64,000 nt of DNA, taken from contig CM043965.1 of NCBI GenBank assembly GCA_014529385.2, forward strand, positions 58,994,933 through 59,058,932, read 5' to 3'. Under the pieces are notes generated by a model. That model made no database searches. It was given only the letters and a program-made list of their open reading frames with translations, and was not told the DNA's origin. The translations under genes and the position numbers were made by a program. The stretch comes from Adiantum capillus-veneris (Eukaryota; Streptophyta; Polypodiopsida; Polypodiales; Pteridaceae). The first letter of the stretch is position 1; every line of letters starts with the position of its first letter. Positions 36,094-49,374 of this stretch are shown one piece after another.

Positions 36094-36487
36094 ATGCACT
36101 AAGTCACTCACCATCTAAGGAACATTCCTCAACAATGACACTAATGTTAGTGGGTCACCACAATAGACATTTGTAGCATAACTATTTGGTGCTAACATAA
36201 TATGTCAATACTCAATGAAGTGACTTGGATGGGGCATGTAGACTCTTTGAGATTGTCAGTCCTCAAGAAATGTACCTAACAAGAAACAACATGCACTAAG
36301 TCACTCACCATCTAAGGAACATTCCTCAACAATGACACTAATGTTAGTGGGTCACCACAACAGACATTTGTAGCATAACTATTTGGTGCTAACATAATAT
36401 GTCAATACTCAATGAAGTGACTTGGATGGGGCATGTAGACTCTTTGAGATTGTCAGTCCTCAAGAAATGTACCTAACAAGAAACAAC
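36094..36487. repeat. 197-bp near-perfect tandem duplication
   Basis: Bases 36094-36290 and 36291-36487 both run from ATGCACTAAGTCACTC to AAGAAACAAC. By eye they differ at one base (CACAATAG against CACAACAG). The rest of 35831-37100 shows no gene. Confidence 0.95.
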
Positions 36488-37099
36488 ATAAAGTCAACAA
36501 GCAAATCACCACTTAATGATCAGGAAATTTGCCTAAGTTATTTCTCACCGCTCTCCATCATCACACCATTTTGTTGACTAAATGGACTCGGATTGTCATG
36601 AAATTTTAAGGGAAGCTTCACTAGGCCTAGGGAGACAAGTTTAGAAAGTCTCATTGCAATTTGACAAGGTACATGGATCGCAATCCATCATGACCCAAGT
36701 CACATAAACTACAACAAAACATCCCAGAAAGTCACCCTAAGGTCTAAGAACACTCTCCTATGGTCAAAACATCAAAAAATAGTGATTTAAGCACCCAAAT
36801 TTGAAGATTAGGCTCGTAGTTGCATAGTCGCAAACCTAAATGGAATTTGCAATGCTTACACTTAATTGAAAGATCAAGGAAAGGGGAACATAATGCAAGT
36901 TTTAGAATTGAAAGTTTACTATAACCTTCACATCAAACGACTTCAACTTCCAAAGTTTTAATCATCCCCAAACACTTCACTTTAGCATGTTTTGCTAGTC
37001 GAATTCAAAACCCAAAGCTTCCACATGTAATGAGACCCAGTCTCTCAACGCATGACTATGTGATCACACAAACTTGAGCACCTCCATCAATGTAGTCCT

Positions 37100-37938
37100 C
37101 TCCCATGCCCACCCTTTGTGCCAAGCATTCACCACAGACAAATGTCGGGTAACTCTCCCACATCCAACACTCTGACTTGTCCATGCTTCAACTCTTTCTC
37201 CGGATTCACTAATGACTTCCACTGCCTCTTGAGTTTGGGCACCATATTCATCAACTGTTCAAAAGTACAATCTACTTTCCTCCCAATCAGGTCTTCCTTT
37301 AAACTGTAAGCTATTTGGCCTTCTCCCAAAGGTAAATCTGCTACTTCATACCGTCTACGGGGTCTTATCTTCCTCTTGGATTACGCATCTTCACCCTCTT
37401 TCTCTTTCCCTTTCTTTTTTCTAGGACCTGGAACAACATAGCCTTCCCTCTTTTTTTTGCCTACGGGTAGCATATCTGCTTCTTTCTTTTCAACCCGCAC
37501 GATACCCACATGATCACCAGAGGTTGAGGTCTGATTTTCATGTTTAGTACCTTGATCTCCTCGTATATCCAATCCCATAAACGGGTGAACTGCATGACAA
37601 AATCATCAACATTTTGATTACCCTTTTGAGTGTACCCCAAAATTTCATGCCAAACTTCATCAGGCACTTCAATGGATCTGTATTGTGCCAAGAAAGCTTG
37701 TTTCACACGATTGTCATCCAAAACCGCCCTTGGAGTTTGTGCCTGCACCAAATCTTCATGAAACTTTTGCTTCATCCTGTAAATTGTATTGCAGCAGCCA
37801 CAACAATATAGCTTGGTCTTGTATATTTTGCAGTAAGCAATTGACTTCCAATCTTTCAATAAAAGTTTGTGCATTTGCATTAGGCAATCCATGAAACTGT
37901 GGGAACTCGTTCGCCATGTTTGATTGCCACAAAAACAC
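37100..37938 (-). pseudogene. Gag of another gypsy-like element
   Basis: ATG near 37918 (MANEFPQFHGLPNANAQTFIERLE), then a frame change to the 37892-37461 ORF with FLAQYRSIEVPDEVWHEILGYTQ and DDFVMQFTRLWDW, a typical retrotransposon-Gag alternation. A separate block, 37329-37129, reads RKVDCTFEQLMNMVPKLKRQWKSL and probably follows Gag. No protease, RT or integrase was found to the left, so the element is truncated or non-autonomous. An upstream primer-binding-type site at 38223-38207 supports the orientation. Confidence 0.65.
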
Positions 37939-38206
37939 TTACATGTGACATTAAAAGCTCAAGGGATGTCGATGGATCATTCGAGTACCTAATTCACCTC
38001 ACATTGGGTAACCCGGGCCCCAGTGCTTGGTTTCACAAAACCTCACGACCCTCCAAAGTCTGCAATTCAATTATACGACCGCCTCAAGTGCTGTCCACAA
38101 TTTGCACATACATAGGCCGTTGTCCATAAGGACTCACATCCCTTTTACATTCTTTGCTTGCGGAATAGACATATTTCACAAGAATTGGAGCATACAAGAA
38201 CTTTCT

Positions 38207-38223
38207 CCTCAATGGGGGCACCA
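38207..38223 (-). other. Primer-binding-type site
   Basis: On the minus strand it reads TGGTGCCCCCATTGAGG, differing by one base from the site at 52637-52653 of the long-LTR element C. The tRNA is not identified. Confidence 0.6.
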
Positions 38224-38228
38224 AAACA

Positions 38229-39640
38229 ATGTTAGCGTGAAAATGAGGAAGAAAATGAGTGCCTCTATAGCCTTGCACGAGTCACACCGTCGAAAGGAAG
38301 AACTATTGCACCACCGAAAACACGTGTAGAGATTTATGAAAAAACCTTCAAGCATGGAACACACTAGAAATTAGGAGAAACAGAGGATATCTTGATGAAG
38401 CTCATCTTGTGGAGATGTTCGTAGAGTACCCATAGACAAAAAATAGATGAAGGATGAAAGAGTTATGGCCGCTCGAACATAGGGTTGTACTCTTTCTTGC
38501 TTAAAAAATGAGCTCTCTGGAAGTTGTGCAGGTGTTGTAGCTATTAAAAAATGGGGGCTTCCTTATCCTTTATCCCCAAGAATTTTCTCTCTCTTCTTAG
38601 CCGACAAGGCTCTCTATCATATTTTAATTGGCTCATTTTAGGCCTTTTTTGGGCAAAACATGAGGTCCGCTTTGACCAAGGGAATGGGGTGGGGACAAGT
38701 GGCTGGGGACCAAAAAAGGATGTCAAGCACCTGTCTAGCTGAGTGTGAACTCCCAAAATGCACCCTTTCTCCCCCATGAGCCCACGAGCCCCTCCATGGC
38801 AAGCCTTGACAACTCCTCTCACTTGGATACACCCAATGGGCTCCCCCTTTAGGCTATATACTCCCCACTTTCCACTTTTCCCATACCATGTGGATAATCC
38901 CCCCGCCACATAGCACTTCCTCCTCAAGTTTCCCAACTCCCTCATGCCCAAAAATTTCCACATTTTCCCGAAAGCATGAGAGCTTCTCGGACAACTTCCC
39001 CCAAGCATAACTTGCTACTCTGGTCATTGAATGACACACCGTTACACACGGCTTGGAGCCCGAGTCCTCGGCTAGTTTTAGAATTCTTAAACCTCAGCAT
39101 TTCTAATTCCAATTGTCAAGTTTCGCCAGTTGCTCGTGTCGTATGCACATGCAATCACCTTCTAAGTTGAGACCGCCCACTTATGAATGCTCATAGCTCA
39201 TGATGTACAAGTCCAATTCACGAGCTATAAAGCACGGATGAAAATATTTATCAAAAACCATGTTTTGATGACTTGAAAAACCCAAAACATCAGTACAAAA
39301 GCTTGGTAAAATCACACCTTTGTACATGAATTTTTACAAAGCCACTTCAAAAACTTGTAGGGCTATGTACACATATATACATGAGGCTAGTGGGCAAGCT
39401 TTTAGGCATGACCTAGTGACTTTATGCTCATCCAAAAAATGCATGACAACGTGAGCACTCTCTAGGGCCGTGTCGCATCGGGCAAGGGGTGCACATGTAG
39501 GAGTAGATGAGCCAACCGAGAGGTGACGATCAAACAAAGGCCAACACCCAAGCGAGGTAGAGCATGAAGCGCAGAGGTGGAAAGAGCGCATAACAGACGC
39601 ATGTATTTTTTTGTATACACAAGGATCCACCTGTGGTACA
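38229..39640 (-). repeat. Probable 5' LTR region of the minus-strand element, right border uncertain
   Basis: It starts (plus strand) TGTTAGCGTG just outside the primer site. It contains a TATA-like GTATATAGCC on the minus strand (about 38851-38860). It is non-coding and is interrupted or followed by the C element at 39645. No partner LTR was found in the window. Confidence 0.4.
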
Positions 39641-39644
39641 ACGT

Positions 39645-40750
39645 TGGTGCAACCAAAGTTGGTCCAAGTTGGAAAGTGGTCTATGCGAGGCAGAGGTTGC
39701 AGGCAGGTGCAGTGCAGAAGGCTAGGGCAGGTACCAAGGTCCTGGGAAGCCAAAGGGTACTAGAAATGTATGTCTAAATCGGTTTTTTTAGGCCAAAAGA
39801 GCTAAAGGATGGTCTAGATGGGATAGCAGATGAAGGTGCCCAAAGTTCCAAGTCAGTGCGCTAGAATGTAGTGTTTGATGTTCTCTAGAAGCCGGTCCAA
39901 ACGGCTCATCAACTGGAGCCCCGGTGCTCAAGATACTAAAGCTCAAAGTTAAAAGGTTTAGCAAATCCCCGACGGGCAGGGCAGCTGGGGACAGGTGGCC
40001 CAAGAAAATGTCAATAGATAGATGCGTAGAGCTCAAATTATGGAGCATGCATGTCTTCTCGGATTGCCAATCGGAGCTCTGGATAGTAAGTTATGGCCAT
40101 CAAAAGTTTTTTCGGGGGCCATGTTTGAGCCCACTTGCACGCATTGGAAATTGGGCCATATGGCATTTTTAAAGGCCTTGATAGGGTTCAAGCAGATAGA
40201 GCATGCCGAGTGGAGTTAGCAAGAAGTCCTGGCTTGTGATTGTGAGCCTCGAGCATCGGATGACGGCCTGGTAGAGTTGGGATGCTTTGTAGACGGGCAA
40301 TCACGGATAGTTTTCTTCGAGTTTCGGGGCACTTTGTTTGACGCCATCGAGGAAGTAATATGTGGAGCTGGCCAAAGAGAATAAAGCTTGGAATGTGCAC
40401 TTTTGGTGGAGTTTTGTGAAATGTCAATTAGTTGACCCCAAGCAAAGGTTGGTGTGCTACCAAAGTAGGGAATAAAAGATCATGTTGGAATTTTTCTTGC
40501 GAAGGCTTTGGAACCGAGGGGTGGAATTGAACGAGAAGACGCCACATGGCTGGCATTAGTCCAATATGTAGAAAAGGGAGGCATCTTGGCCGGCTATATG
40601 AGCCAAGGAGCACCCTCATTTATGGTATCAAAGAGAGAAAGGGAGAGCTCCCCGTCTGTTGGCGATGGTGTGCATTCGGTGACGCTGCTGTGGCTCTGCG
40701 TCTTGGCACACGAGGCAATTTTGGCCGGCATGGGGCGGCACTAATGGCGC
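39645..40750 (+). repeat. Element C 5' LTR, left part
   Basis: Parallels the start of the 3' LTR (54695 on) from TGGTGCAACCAAAGTTGG through GGGGCGGCACTAATGGCGC. It then stops abruptly where an A/B-type LTR begins. Confidence 0.85.
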
Positions 40751-42792
40751 TGGTGCAGCCAAAGTGTGTCGACCATAGAAGAGGGCATAGATAATGATGT
40801 GTATGCTTAAAGATGCATGGCAAAGGGCTAGAGCAGATGGGGAGAACTTGTGCAAGCAAGTGGCAGTGGAGGTTTTTTAGGCCAAAAGGGATCCAGGTAG
40901 GGCCTGACAGGGAGGCAAATGAAGGGTGATGAAAGTGATGTTTTTTGGCCCAGATATGTAGAGCTTGAAGTGCTGAAGGAGCAGCTCCAGACGCCTTGTC
41001 CAGCAGAGCTACGGAGCCCAAGATATTTGAAATGGAAGGTGTGATGTGTTGCAGATTCTTGCCGAATAGGGCAACTGGGGATAGGTGGCCCAAGAGGAGG
41101 TCAGTGTATGGACGCGTAGTGCTCAATTTATGGAGCTTTCCCACCTTTTTATATTGCAGATCGGAGATGCGGATTGCAGTTTATGGCCAATTGAAGTTTT
41201 GTCGGGGGCTAGATTGGTGCCCACTTGACCGCATGGGGAGCCATGCCATCTGGTTTATTTTGAACATTGAATAGAGTTGTAGAGTGAGGTATGCATCATG
41301 CAAACTCAGCAGCAATTGATTGCTCGTCAAATGGAGCTCCGAGCGGGAAGTGGTAGCAATTGGAAGTCTGGGTGTATTTGCCCGGGATTGGTTGCAGGTG
41401 AAAGTTCCTATTTTTGCGATCTCCTTTCAAGGTCTCGGAGACTCTCAAAGTGCAGCAAGGTCTGGGTACTTTCGGGTCGGTGCAGTGAGCTTGCAGCCAA
41501 AATTTGCGGCTTGAAGGTTTGACCATCGGGTAAAAAATCAGGAAGCCAACCATTTGACGCGGCAAGTTAATTTTTTGGAGGAGGCTTGGTGACTTTGAAA
41601 TCCAATGGGAGTTGGAGGGCAACCACGGGCTGCCAGTGTCAAAATTGAACCCACATACACTCAAGGATGTCAAGTTGGTGGGGTATGAAGCCCAAGGGGT
41701 GAGCCCATTTGGGGTATCAAGTGAGGATGAGCTCTGAGAGCGTTGGGCTATGGCGCTGGCGGCCGTGGGCATACTGGGTGGCGCCTGGGGCGCTGGTGGT
41801 GGTTGTGAGAGGAGATGGCAGGAGGTTTTGGCATGTCGTGGCGGCCCGTCGATCGCGCTCGTGGGCGGCATGAGTTTGCCGGTGGTGATGATGTGGCACC
41901 CCGCGAGGGGTTGATTCTTGAACCCGTAGGGGCCACAAATTTTTTGAGGGCTAACATGGGAGCACTGACGCCGCCATCGATGCCCCGACTAAGAGAGAGT
42001 CCCCGTGTTGGTAACTTGGGTTGCAAGCCAAATCGAGCCAAAAATAGCAAGGAAGGCGGTCACATGCATAAAAAGGCCGAAAATAGGAGGGTGCAAAGGA
42101 AACAATTGTGGTGCTCCCACGCCCAAGGGGGACCAATTTTTGGAAATTTTTTGGAGGAGTTTCTTTTGGGGAGAGGAGGAAGAATAGGCCCCATTTTTTG
42201 CAGGTTCAGAGAGCGGCAAAAGAGAAGGAGGTCCTTGTTTTTGCAAGCTTGGGTGAGCTCCTAGGGAGTCGAGGGCGGCTGAAGAGGAAGAAGAAGATTG
42301 AGATGCCATTTTTTTTGCTTAAGGTTGAGCCATTGGCCTAGAGGAGGTGGATTTAGAGCGAGGAGGGGCACACAAACGGTAAAGCCAGAGGTTGCAGGTT
42401 TTTTCTTTGGTGCTCGAGGTCTCCATGCCAAGCAGGTTTTAGCAGTTTCTCATGGTTGTATAGAAGAGATTTTTTTGTCAGAATAGGAACAGGTCATATC
42501 AATTTTTGGTGTTGTTCCTTCCTTCCCCCCCCCCTTCTCTTTGCTCTATTCTGTCAATCCGGTGCTGGTGTTGGAGATGTGTGTACCTCCTTGGGCCTCT
42601 GTGTGTGTGAGAGAGAAAGAGAAAGTGGTGTGTGTTGTGGCATGATCGTAATCGGGCCGGATCATTGTGGATTGGTATTGATTGTGTGAGTTTTGAAGGT
42701 GAACTCTAGTGGATCAGGGTGCAATGATTATCCTCGGCTTTAGAGAGGCAAACGGTTTGGGTTCCGGGTGTGTTCCCCTTTCCCCCCATCCA
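40751..42792 (+). repeat. A/B-type LTR, copy 1
   Basis: 2042 bp. Non-coding, with GA-rich and T-run segments that recur in the same order in the other two copies. Primer site TGGTCCCCCCACTAATTACC begins at 42798. Confidence 0.85.
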
Positions 42793-45082
42793 TCTTCTGG
42801 TCCCCCCACTAATTACCGTTGATGCTCCAATTTAAAGGTTGAAGCAGGTATTTGAAGGCTCACAAGCAGTTGGCCGATGGTCAAAATTTTTGGCAGTTGT
42901 GTTTGTAGATAGCCAAAGTGATGGAGCCAAGCTTTGGCCCCATATTTACAGGTGTTTAAGACCCTGAATATTGGTTAGTAGATTTTGAATTGTGGATGCT
43001 ATCAATGCATATAATGACGGATGCAAAAAAGCTACAAACAATGCCACTGCTGATGTGCGAACGGGCAAAGATTTGGTATGGATTGTGGTCGAGGTTCATG
43101 TCAAGAATTTCAAAGGCAGTTTTTGGAGCGGTTTCAAGAAGTAGTCACCCCGATAGAGGCTGATGCAAAGCTGAAAGCGGTACACCAAGATGTAAGTAAA
43201 GATTTTTCCATTTTTCTCGAGCAGTTTGAAGCATGTTGGAAATAGTTAGAGGTTGCCACTTGGGTGAAAGGCAATCAATTTTTGAAGCTGTCGAAGTTTC
43301 TTGAGTGCTTGCATGCGAGGATCAAAGATAAGGTGGAAGACGGTGCTGATACCTATGATGGCATGGTGTATCTGGTCAAGATGAAGAGTAGAAAGGTGAA
43401 GCAGAAGTTGGAGCTGGATTTGTTAAAGCCTGCAGATTATTTGCTTGTTTCGAGGCTAGTAGAGTATTCTTTGGTTCAATCAAAGGCAGTACCTATTGTG
43501 CGAGATGCAAAGCCTGTTGAGGTAAGGTCAACAATTGATTATGTTCCTTGGAAATTTCCAGTTCATGGTGTGCATGTGTTGGTGATGGACGAGCTTATGA
43601 AAAAGGATAAGCCCCTTGTTGAAGTGAGTCAGTGTGCCAAAAAAGAAGCAGGTGTTAGGTTTCCAGAGCAGATCAAAATAGTAGAGCCTGTTCTTGTGGA
43701 AAGCTTGCATGAGAAAGTAGTAGATAGCAATCAAGTTGCATAAACCAAGGATTCAAAAGGAGAGGAGGAAAGTGTGTAAAGCCTAGATGATGGTCAATAT
43801 TTTGTGGAGCAACAGGTAGTTGAAGATGCTGATACCAAATCAGTGTATGATGCTGATGGAGATGGAGAGTCTAGTTCCAGTTTCTGGGAGGTAAGCGAGG
43901 AAGATGGCCCGGATAAGCCCACATCCTATGACTAGGAGCCCGAGTTTGATAAGCCGGTGTTGGTAAGGGTAAAGCTGCCTGATTATGTGTCTAATATCAT
44001 GGTCATAGAAAATGTGGAAGAAGAACAGGTTGAAATGCCCAAGCAAGTAAAAGAGGATATGCTATCAAAGGTGACATGCACTGCTCTATTGGCAGCCACG
44101 TTGATGAAGTGGAGATTGCTAGGGCACTGCAATTGGTTCAAATCTTTGCAAAAGAGGGTAGGTCTAAGTTTATAAATAGACAAGCTGGCCTACCAAATCC
44201 TCAAGGGATGATGGAGAAGCAAAAACCAAGGGGGTTGGGCATATTTTTGAAGCTCATGAGGTGAAGGATGTTGACCAAGGTGAAGAGCAGCTGGAAGTGC
44301 CCATGGCTTGCCATGATGATGATATAGGTGCAGGCCTTTTGGATCAAGTATATCATGGAAGTGAAGCTGATTGGGGCTTTAATGATGTCGAGGATGCCAT
44401 GGATGAAGAGATGCAAGTGCTTGTGGATAAGGCTTTAACTAGGGTGCAGGCAATGAGAGGGTTAATCCCTCTACATGTGGAGAGTCTAGTAAAGCAGGCA
44501 TTTCATACGACAAATGAAGGAGATTTCCTAGTTGGGTCCAAGTTGTCTACAGAGGTATGATGTACCTGTTTGAGGTGTATGCTTGTGAGTGCAGCAGTGA
44601 GGTATATCATCTGCCAAATACGGAGTTCCATGGAGGTGAACTCTGCTTTACATGGTCGGGAGGGAGGGTCAGAATTGTTGGTCGAAATAGGTGGTGTGAT
44701 TGAAGTGGCAGGTGCATTGGTTCGTACAAGTGGTATGCTCACCATGCCAGGTATGTTGATGAGGCAGGTAGAGGTGCAAAGAAGTGCTAAAGTGATTTGG
44801 GCATACTGTGTGCATGGATGGTTGCGGACATGGGTGAAGCGCTATTGGAGGGTATGGATGGATGGAAGAAGTTAGTGCCAAGTTTTTGACCTACGCAAAA
44901 GCTATGTGATGCATGGGGTGGTGCAACCCACTCGAGGTTTGGCAATAGTTGGTAGGAGTAGGGCCTTGTACATATGGGGTTGTTTTGGTTTGCAAGCAGT
45001 GTTTGCCAGTTTTTGCAATAGATATAAGAATATTTATATTTTTGGTTGAACATGAATGTTCAACAAGGGGGTGGGGCAATGA
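42793..45082 (+). pseudogene. Internal region A: Gag-like protein, damaged
   Basis: It parallels B. After a degraded N-terminus, including a small deletion near 43085 compared with B, the longest open block is 43264-43743: KGNQFLKLSKFLECLHARIKD, VYLVKMKSRKVKQKLELDLL and VPWKFPVHGVHVLVMDELM. This is the helical second half of a Gag capsid-like region followed by an unknown segment. A stop at 43741 and later stops precede an acidic stretch (about 43805-43960) and a second acidic ORF at 44261-44560 (DEEMQVLVDKALTRVQAMRG). No protease, RT, RNase H or integrase motif was seen. It could only have served as structural protein. Confidence 0.7.
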
Positions 45083-47133
45083 TGGTGCAACCAAAGTGTG
45101 TCAACCATAGTAGAGGGCACAGGCAGTGATGTGTATGCTTATAGATGCATGGCAAAGGGCTAGAGCAGACGCGGAGAACTTGTGCAGGCAAGTGGCAGCG
45201 GAGATGTATGCTTTATGTGGTTTTTTAGGCCAAAATGGCTTCAAGTAGGGCCTGAAAGGGAGGCAGATGAAGGGTGATCAAAGTGTTTTTTTTTGGCCCA
45301 AATATGTAGAGCTTGAAGTGTTGTAGGAGTAGGTCCAGACGGCTCATCCAACAGAGCTACGGAGCCCAAGATATTTGAAATGGAAGGTGCGATATGTTGC
45401 AGACTCTTGCCGGATAGGGAAGCTGGGGACATGTGGCCCAAGAAGAGGTCAGTTTATGGACACGTAGTGCTCAATTTATGGAGATTGCCCATCTTTTTAG
45501 AGCGCAGATCGGAGCTACGGATTGCAGTTTATGGCCAGTTGAAGTTTTGTCGGGGGCTAGGTTGGTGCCCACCTGATCGCATGGGGGGCCGTGCCATCTG
45601 GTTTATTTTGAACTTTGATAGAGTTCTAGAGGGAGGTATGCATCATGTAGACTCAGCAGGAATTGATTGCTTGTCAAACGAAGCCCGGAGCGGGAAGTGG
45701 TAGCAATTGTAAGTCCGGGTGTCTTTGCCTGGGATTGGTTGTAGGTGAAAGTTCCTGTTTTTGCGATCTCCGTTCGGGGCCTTGAAGAATCTTGAAGTGC
45801 AGCAAGGTCTGAGCACTTTTGGGTCGGTGCAATGAGCTTGCAGCCAAACTTTGCGGCTTGAAGATCCAACCATCGGGTTAAAAATCGGGAAGCCAATGAT
45901 TTGAGGGCAAGTTAATTTTTTGGAGGAGGCTTGGTGACTTTGAAAGCCAATGGGAGCTAGAGGGCAACCACGGGCTGCCAATGTCAAAATCAAACCCACA
46001 TACGATCAAGGATGGCAAGTTGGTGGGGTATGAATCCCAAGGGGCGAGCCCATTTGGGGTTTCAAGTGAGGATGAGCTCTGAGATCTCTGGGCTATGGCG
46101 TTGACGGCCGTGGGCGTAGTGGGTGGTGCCTGGGGCGCTGCTCGTGGCCGTGAGAGGAGATGGCAGGCGGTTTTGGCGCGTTGTGGTGGCCCGTCAATGG
46201 CGCTCGCAGGCGGTGTGAGTTTGCCGATGGTGATGATGTGGCACCCTACGGGGGGTTGATTCCTGCGCCTGTAGGGGCTGCAAATGTTTTGAGGGCTAAC
46301 ATGGGAGCACCGGCGACGCCGTTGGTGCCACGCGAAGAGAGAGGCCCCCCGTCGGTAACTTAGGTCGCAAGCCAAATCGAGCCAAAAATAGCAAGGAAGG
46401 TGGTCACATGCATAAAAAGGCCAAAAATAGGAGGGTGCGAGGAAAAAAATCGTGGTGCTCCCATACCCAAGGGGGCCAGTTTTTGAATTTTTTTTGGAGG
46501 AGTTTCTTTCGGGGAGAGGAAGAAGAGGCCCCATTTTTTGAAGGTTGGGAGAGCGGCATAAGAGAAGGAGGGCCATGTTTTTGCAAGCTTGGGCAAGCTC
46601 CTAGGGAGTCGAGGGTGGATGAAGAGCAAGAAGAAGATCGCGATGCCATTTTTTTTGCTTAAGGTGGAGCCATTGGCCTAGAGGACGTGGATTTCGAGCG
46701 AGGAGGGGCACACATACGATAAAGCTGGAAATTGTAGGTTTTTTATTTGGTGCTCGAGGTCTCTATGCTGAGTGGGTTGTAGCAGTTTCTCATGGTTCTA
46801 TAGACAAGTGTTTTTGTCATAATCGAAGCAGGTCATATCAATTTTTGGTGTCGTTCCTTCCTTTTCCCCCCCTTCTTCTCTTTGCTCTGTTCCGTCAATC
46901 CGGTGCCGGTGTTGGAGATGTGTGTACCTCCTCGTGCCTCTCTATGTGTGAGAGAGAAATGGAAAGTGGTGTGTGCTACAGCACGGTCGTAATCGGGCTG
47001 GATCATTGTGGATCTCTATCGATTGTGCGAGTTTCGAATGTGAACTCTAGTGGATGGGGGTGTAGTGATTATCCTGGGCTATAGAGAGGCAAACTGTTTG
47101 GGTTCCGGGTGTGTTCCCCTTTTCCCTAATCCA
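45083..47133 (+). repeat. A/B-type LTR, copy 2 (shared by A and B)
   Basis: 2051 bp. It has the purine tract of A on its left and the primer site of B on its right (47139 on), so it serves as 3' LTR of A and 5' LTR of B. Confidence 0.87.
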
Positions 47134-49374
47134 TCTTCTGGTCCCCCCACTGAGGATCGTTGATGCTCCAATTTAAAGGTTGAAGCAGGTATTTGAAGGC
47201 TGACAAGCAGTTGGAGGATGGTCAAATTTTTTGGCAGTTGTGTTTGAAGATAGCCAAAGTGATGGAGCTAAGCTTTGGCCCCATATTTACAGGTGTTGAA
47301 GACCCTGAAGATTGGTTAGCAGATTCTGAATTGTGGATGCTATCGATGCATATAATGAAGGATGCAAAAAAACGACAGACGGTGCCTCTACTGATGCGTG
47401 AACGAGCAAAGATTTGGTACAATGATTTGAAGGCTAGTGGTCGAGGTACATGGAAGGAATTGCAAAAGCAGTTTCTGGAGCGGTTTTGAGAAGTAGTCAC
47501 CCCGAAAAAGACTGGTGCGAAGCTGAAAGCAGTACACCAAGACGTAAGTAAATATTTTTCCATTTTTCTTGAGCAGTTTGAAACATGTTGGAAACAGTTA
47601 GAGGTTGCCACTGGGGTGAAAGGCAATCGGTTTTTGAAGCTGTCGAAGTTTCTTGAGTGCTTGCATTCAAGGATCAGAGATAAGGTGGAAGACGATGTTG
47701 ATGCCTATGATGACATGGTGTATCTGGTCAAGATGAAGAGTAGAAAGGTGAAGCGGAAGTTGGAGTTGGGTTTGTTGAAGCCTGCATATTACTTGCCTGT
47801 TTCGAGGTTGCAGAGTATTCTATGGTTCAATCAAAGGCCGTACCTATTGTGCAAGATGCAAAGCCTGCTGAGGTAAGGTCAACAATTGATTATGTTCCTT
47901 GGAAATTTCCAGTTCATGGTGTGCATGTGCTATTGATGGACGAGCTTATAAAAAAGTATAAGCCCCTTGTTGAAGTGAGCCAGTGTGCCAAAGAAGAAGC
48001 AGGTGTTAGGTTTCCGGAGCAAATCAAAATAGTAGAGCCTGTTCTTGTGGAAAGCTTGCATGAGAAGGTAGTAGATAGCAATCAAGTTGCAGAAACCCAG
48101 GATTTAGAAGGAGAGGAGGAAAGTGTGTAAAGCCTAGATGATGGTCAAGATTTTGTGGAGCAACAGGCAGTTGAAGATGCCGATACCAAATCGGTGTATG
48201 ACGCTGATGGAGATGGAGAGTCTTTTTCTAGTTTCTGGGAGGCAAGCGAGGAAGATGGACCAGATAAGCCCACATCCTATGAAGAGGAGCCCGAGTCTGA
48301 AAAGCCGGTGCTGGTAAGAGTAAATCTGCATGATTATGTATCTAATAAGTGGTCATAGAAAATGTGTAAGAAGAACGGGTTGAAATGCCCAAGAAAGTGA
48401 AAGAGGATATGCTATCAAAGGTGACATGCAGTGCTCTATTGGCGACCACGTTGATGAAGTGGATATTGTTGGGGCAGTGCAATTGGTTCAAATATTTGCA
48501 AAAGAGGGTAGGTTTGAGTTTAAAGATAGCCAAGCTAGCCTACCAAATCGTCAAGGGGATGATGGAGAAGTAAAAACCAAGGGGGTTGGGCATATTTCTG
48601 AAGCTCATGAGGTGAGGGATGTTGACCAAGGTGAAAAGCAGTTGGAAGTGCCCATGAATTGATATGATGATGTTATAGGTGCAGTCCTTTTGGATCCAGT
48701 ATATTGTGGAAGTGAAGCTAATTGGGGCTTTGGGGATGCCGAGGATGCCATGGATGAAGAGATGTAAGTGCTTGTGGATAAGGCTTTGACTAGGGTGCAC
48801 ATGATGCGAGGGTTAATCCCTCTACATGTGGAGAGTCCAATGAAGGAGGCATGCCATACAAAAAATGAAGGATATTTCCCAGTTGGATCCAACCTGTCTA
48901 CAGAGGTATGCAGTACTTGGTTGAGGTGTATGCTTGTGAGTGCAGCAGTGAGATATATCATCTCCCAGATACGAAGTTCCATGGAGGTGAACTCTGCTTT
49001 ACATGGTCGGGAAGGAGGGTCAGAATTTTTGGTCGAAACAAGTGGTGTGATTGAAGTGCCAGGCGCGAAGAAGTGCTAAGGTGATTTGGGCATACTGTGT
49101 GCATGGTTAGTTGCAGACAAGGGTGAAGCGCTAGTGGAGGGTGCTATGGATGGATGGAAGAAGTCAATGCCAGGTTTTTGACCCAAGTGAAAGCTATGTG
49201 ATACAGGAGGTGGGGCAACCCACTTGAGGTTTGGCAATAGTTGGCAGGAGTAGGGCCTTGTACATATGGGGTTGTTTTGGTTTGCGAGCAGTGTTTGCCA
49301 GTGTTTACAATAGATATAAGAAAAATGATTTTTTTGGTTGAACATGAATGTTCAACAAGAGGGTGGGGCAATGA
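47134..49374 (+). pseudogene. Internal region B: Gag-like protein, damaged but more complete than A
   Basis: The block 47193-47489 gives the Gag N-terminal half: GPIFTGVEDPEDWLADSEL, VPLLMRERAKIWYNDLKA and WKELQKQFLERF, ending at a TGA where A reads CAA. The block 47616-47876 gives KGNRFLKLSKFLECLHSRIRD, and 47822-48130 gives VPWKFPVHGVHVLLMDELI. An acidic stretch follows (about 48150-48340), then broken counterparts of the second acidic ORF. The pattern FTGVEDPEDWL..W..L and W..L...F..RF is typical of retrotransposon Gag. No enzymatic domain was seen in 2.2 kb. Confidence 0.75.

Noticed and set aside
34220-36760. CRISPR-like array
   Set aside because: Spacing of about 275 bp, diverged units and plant context fit a tandem satellite, not CRISPR.
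41296-42309. Minus-strand ORFs rich in Pro, Ala and Ser, with similar ones in the other two A/B LTRs
   Set aside because: Frames are not kept among the three LTR copies, so they are not likely to be coding.
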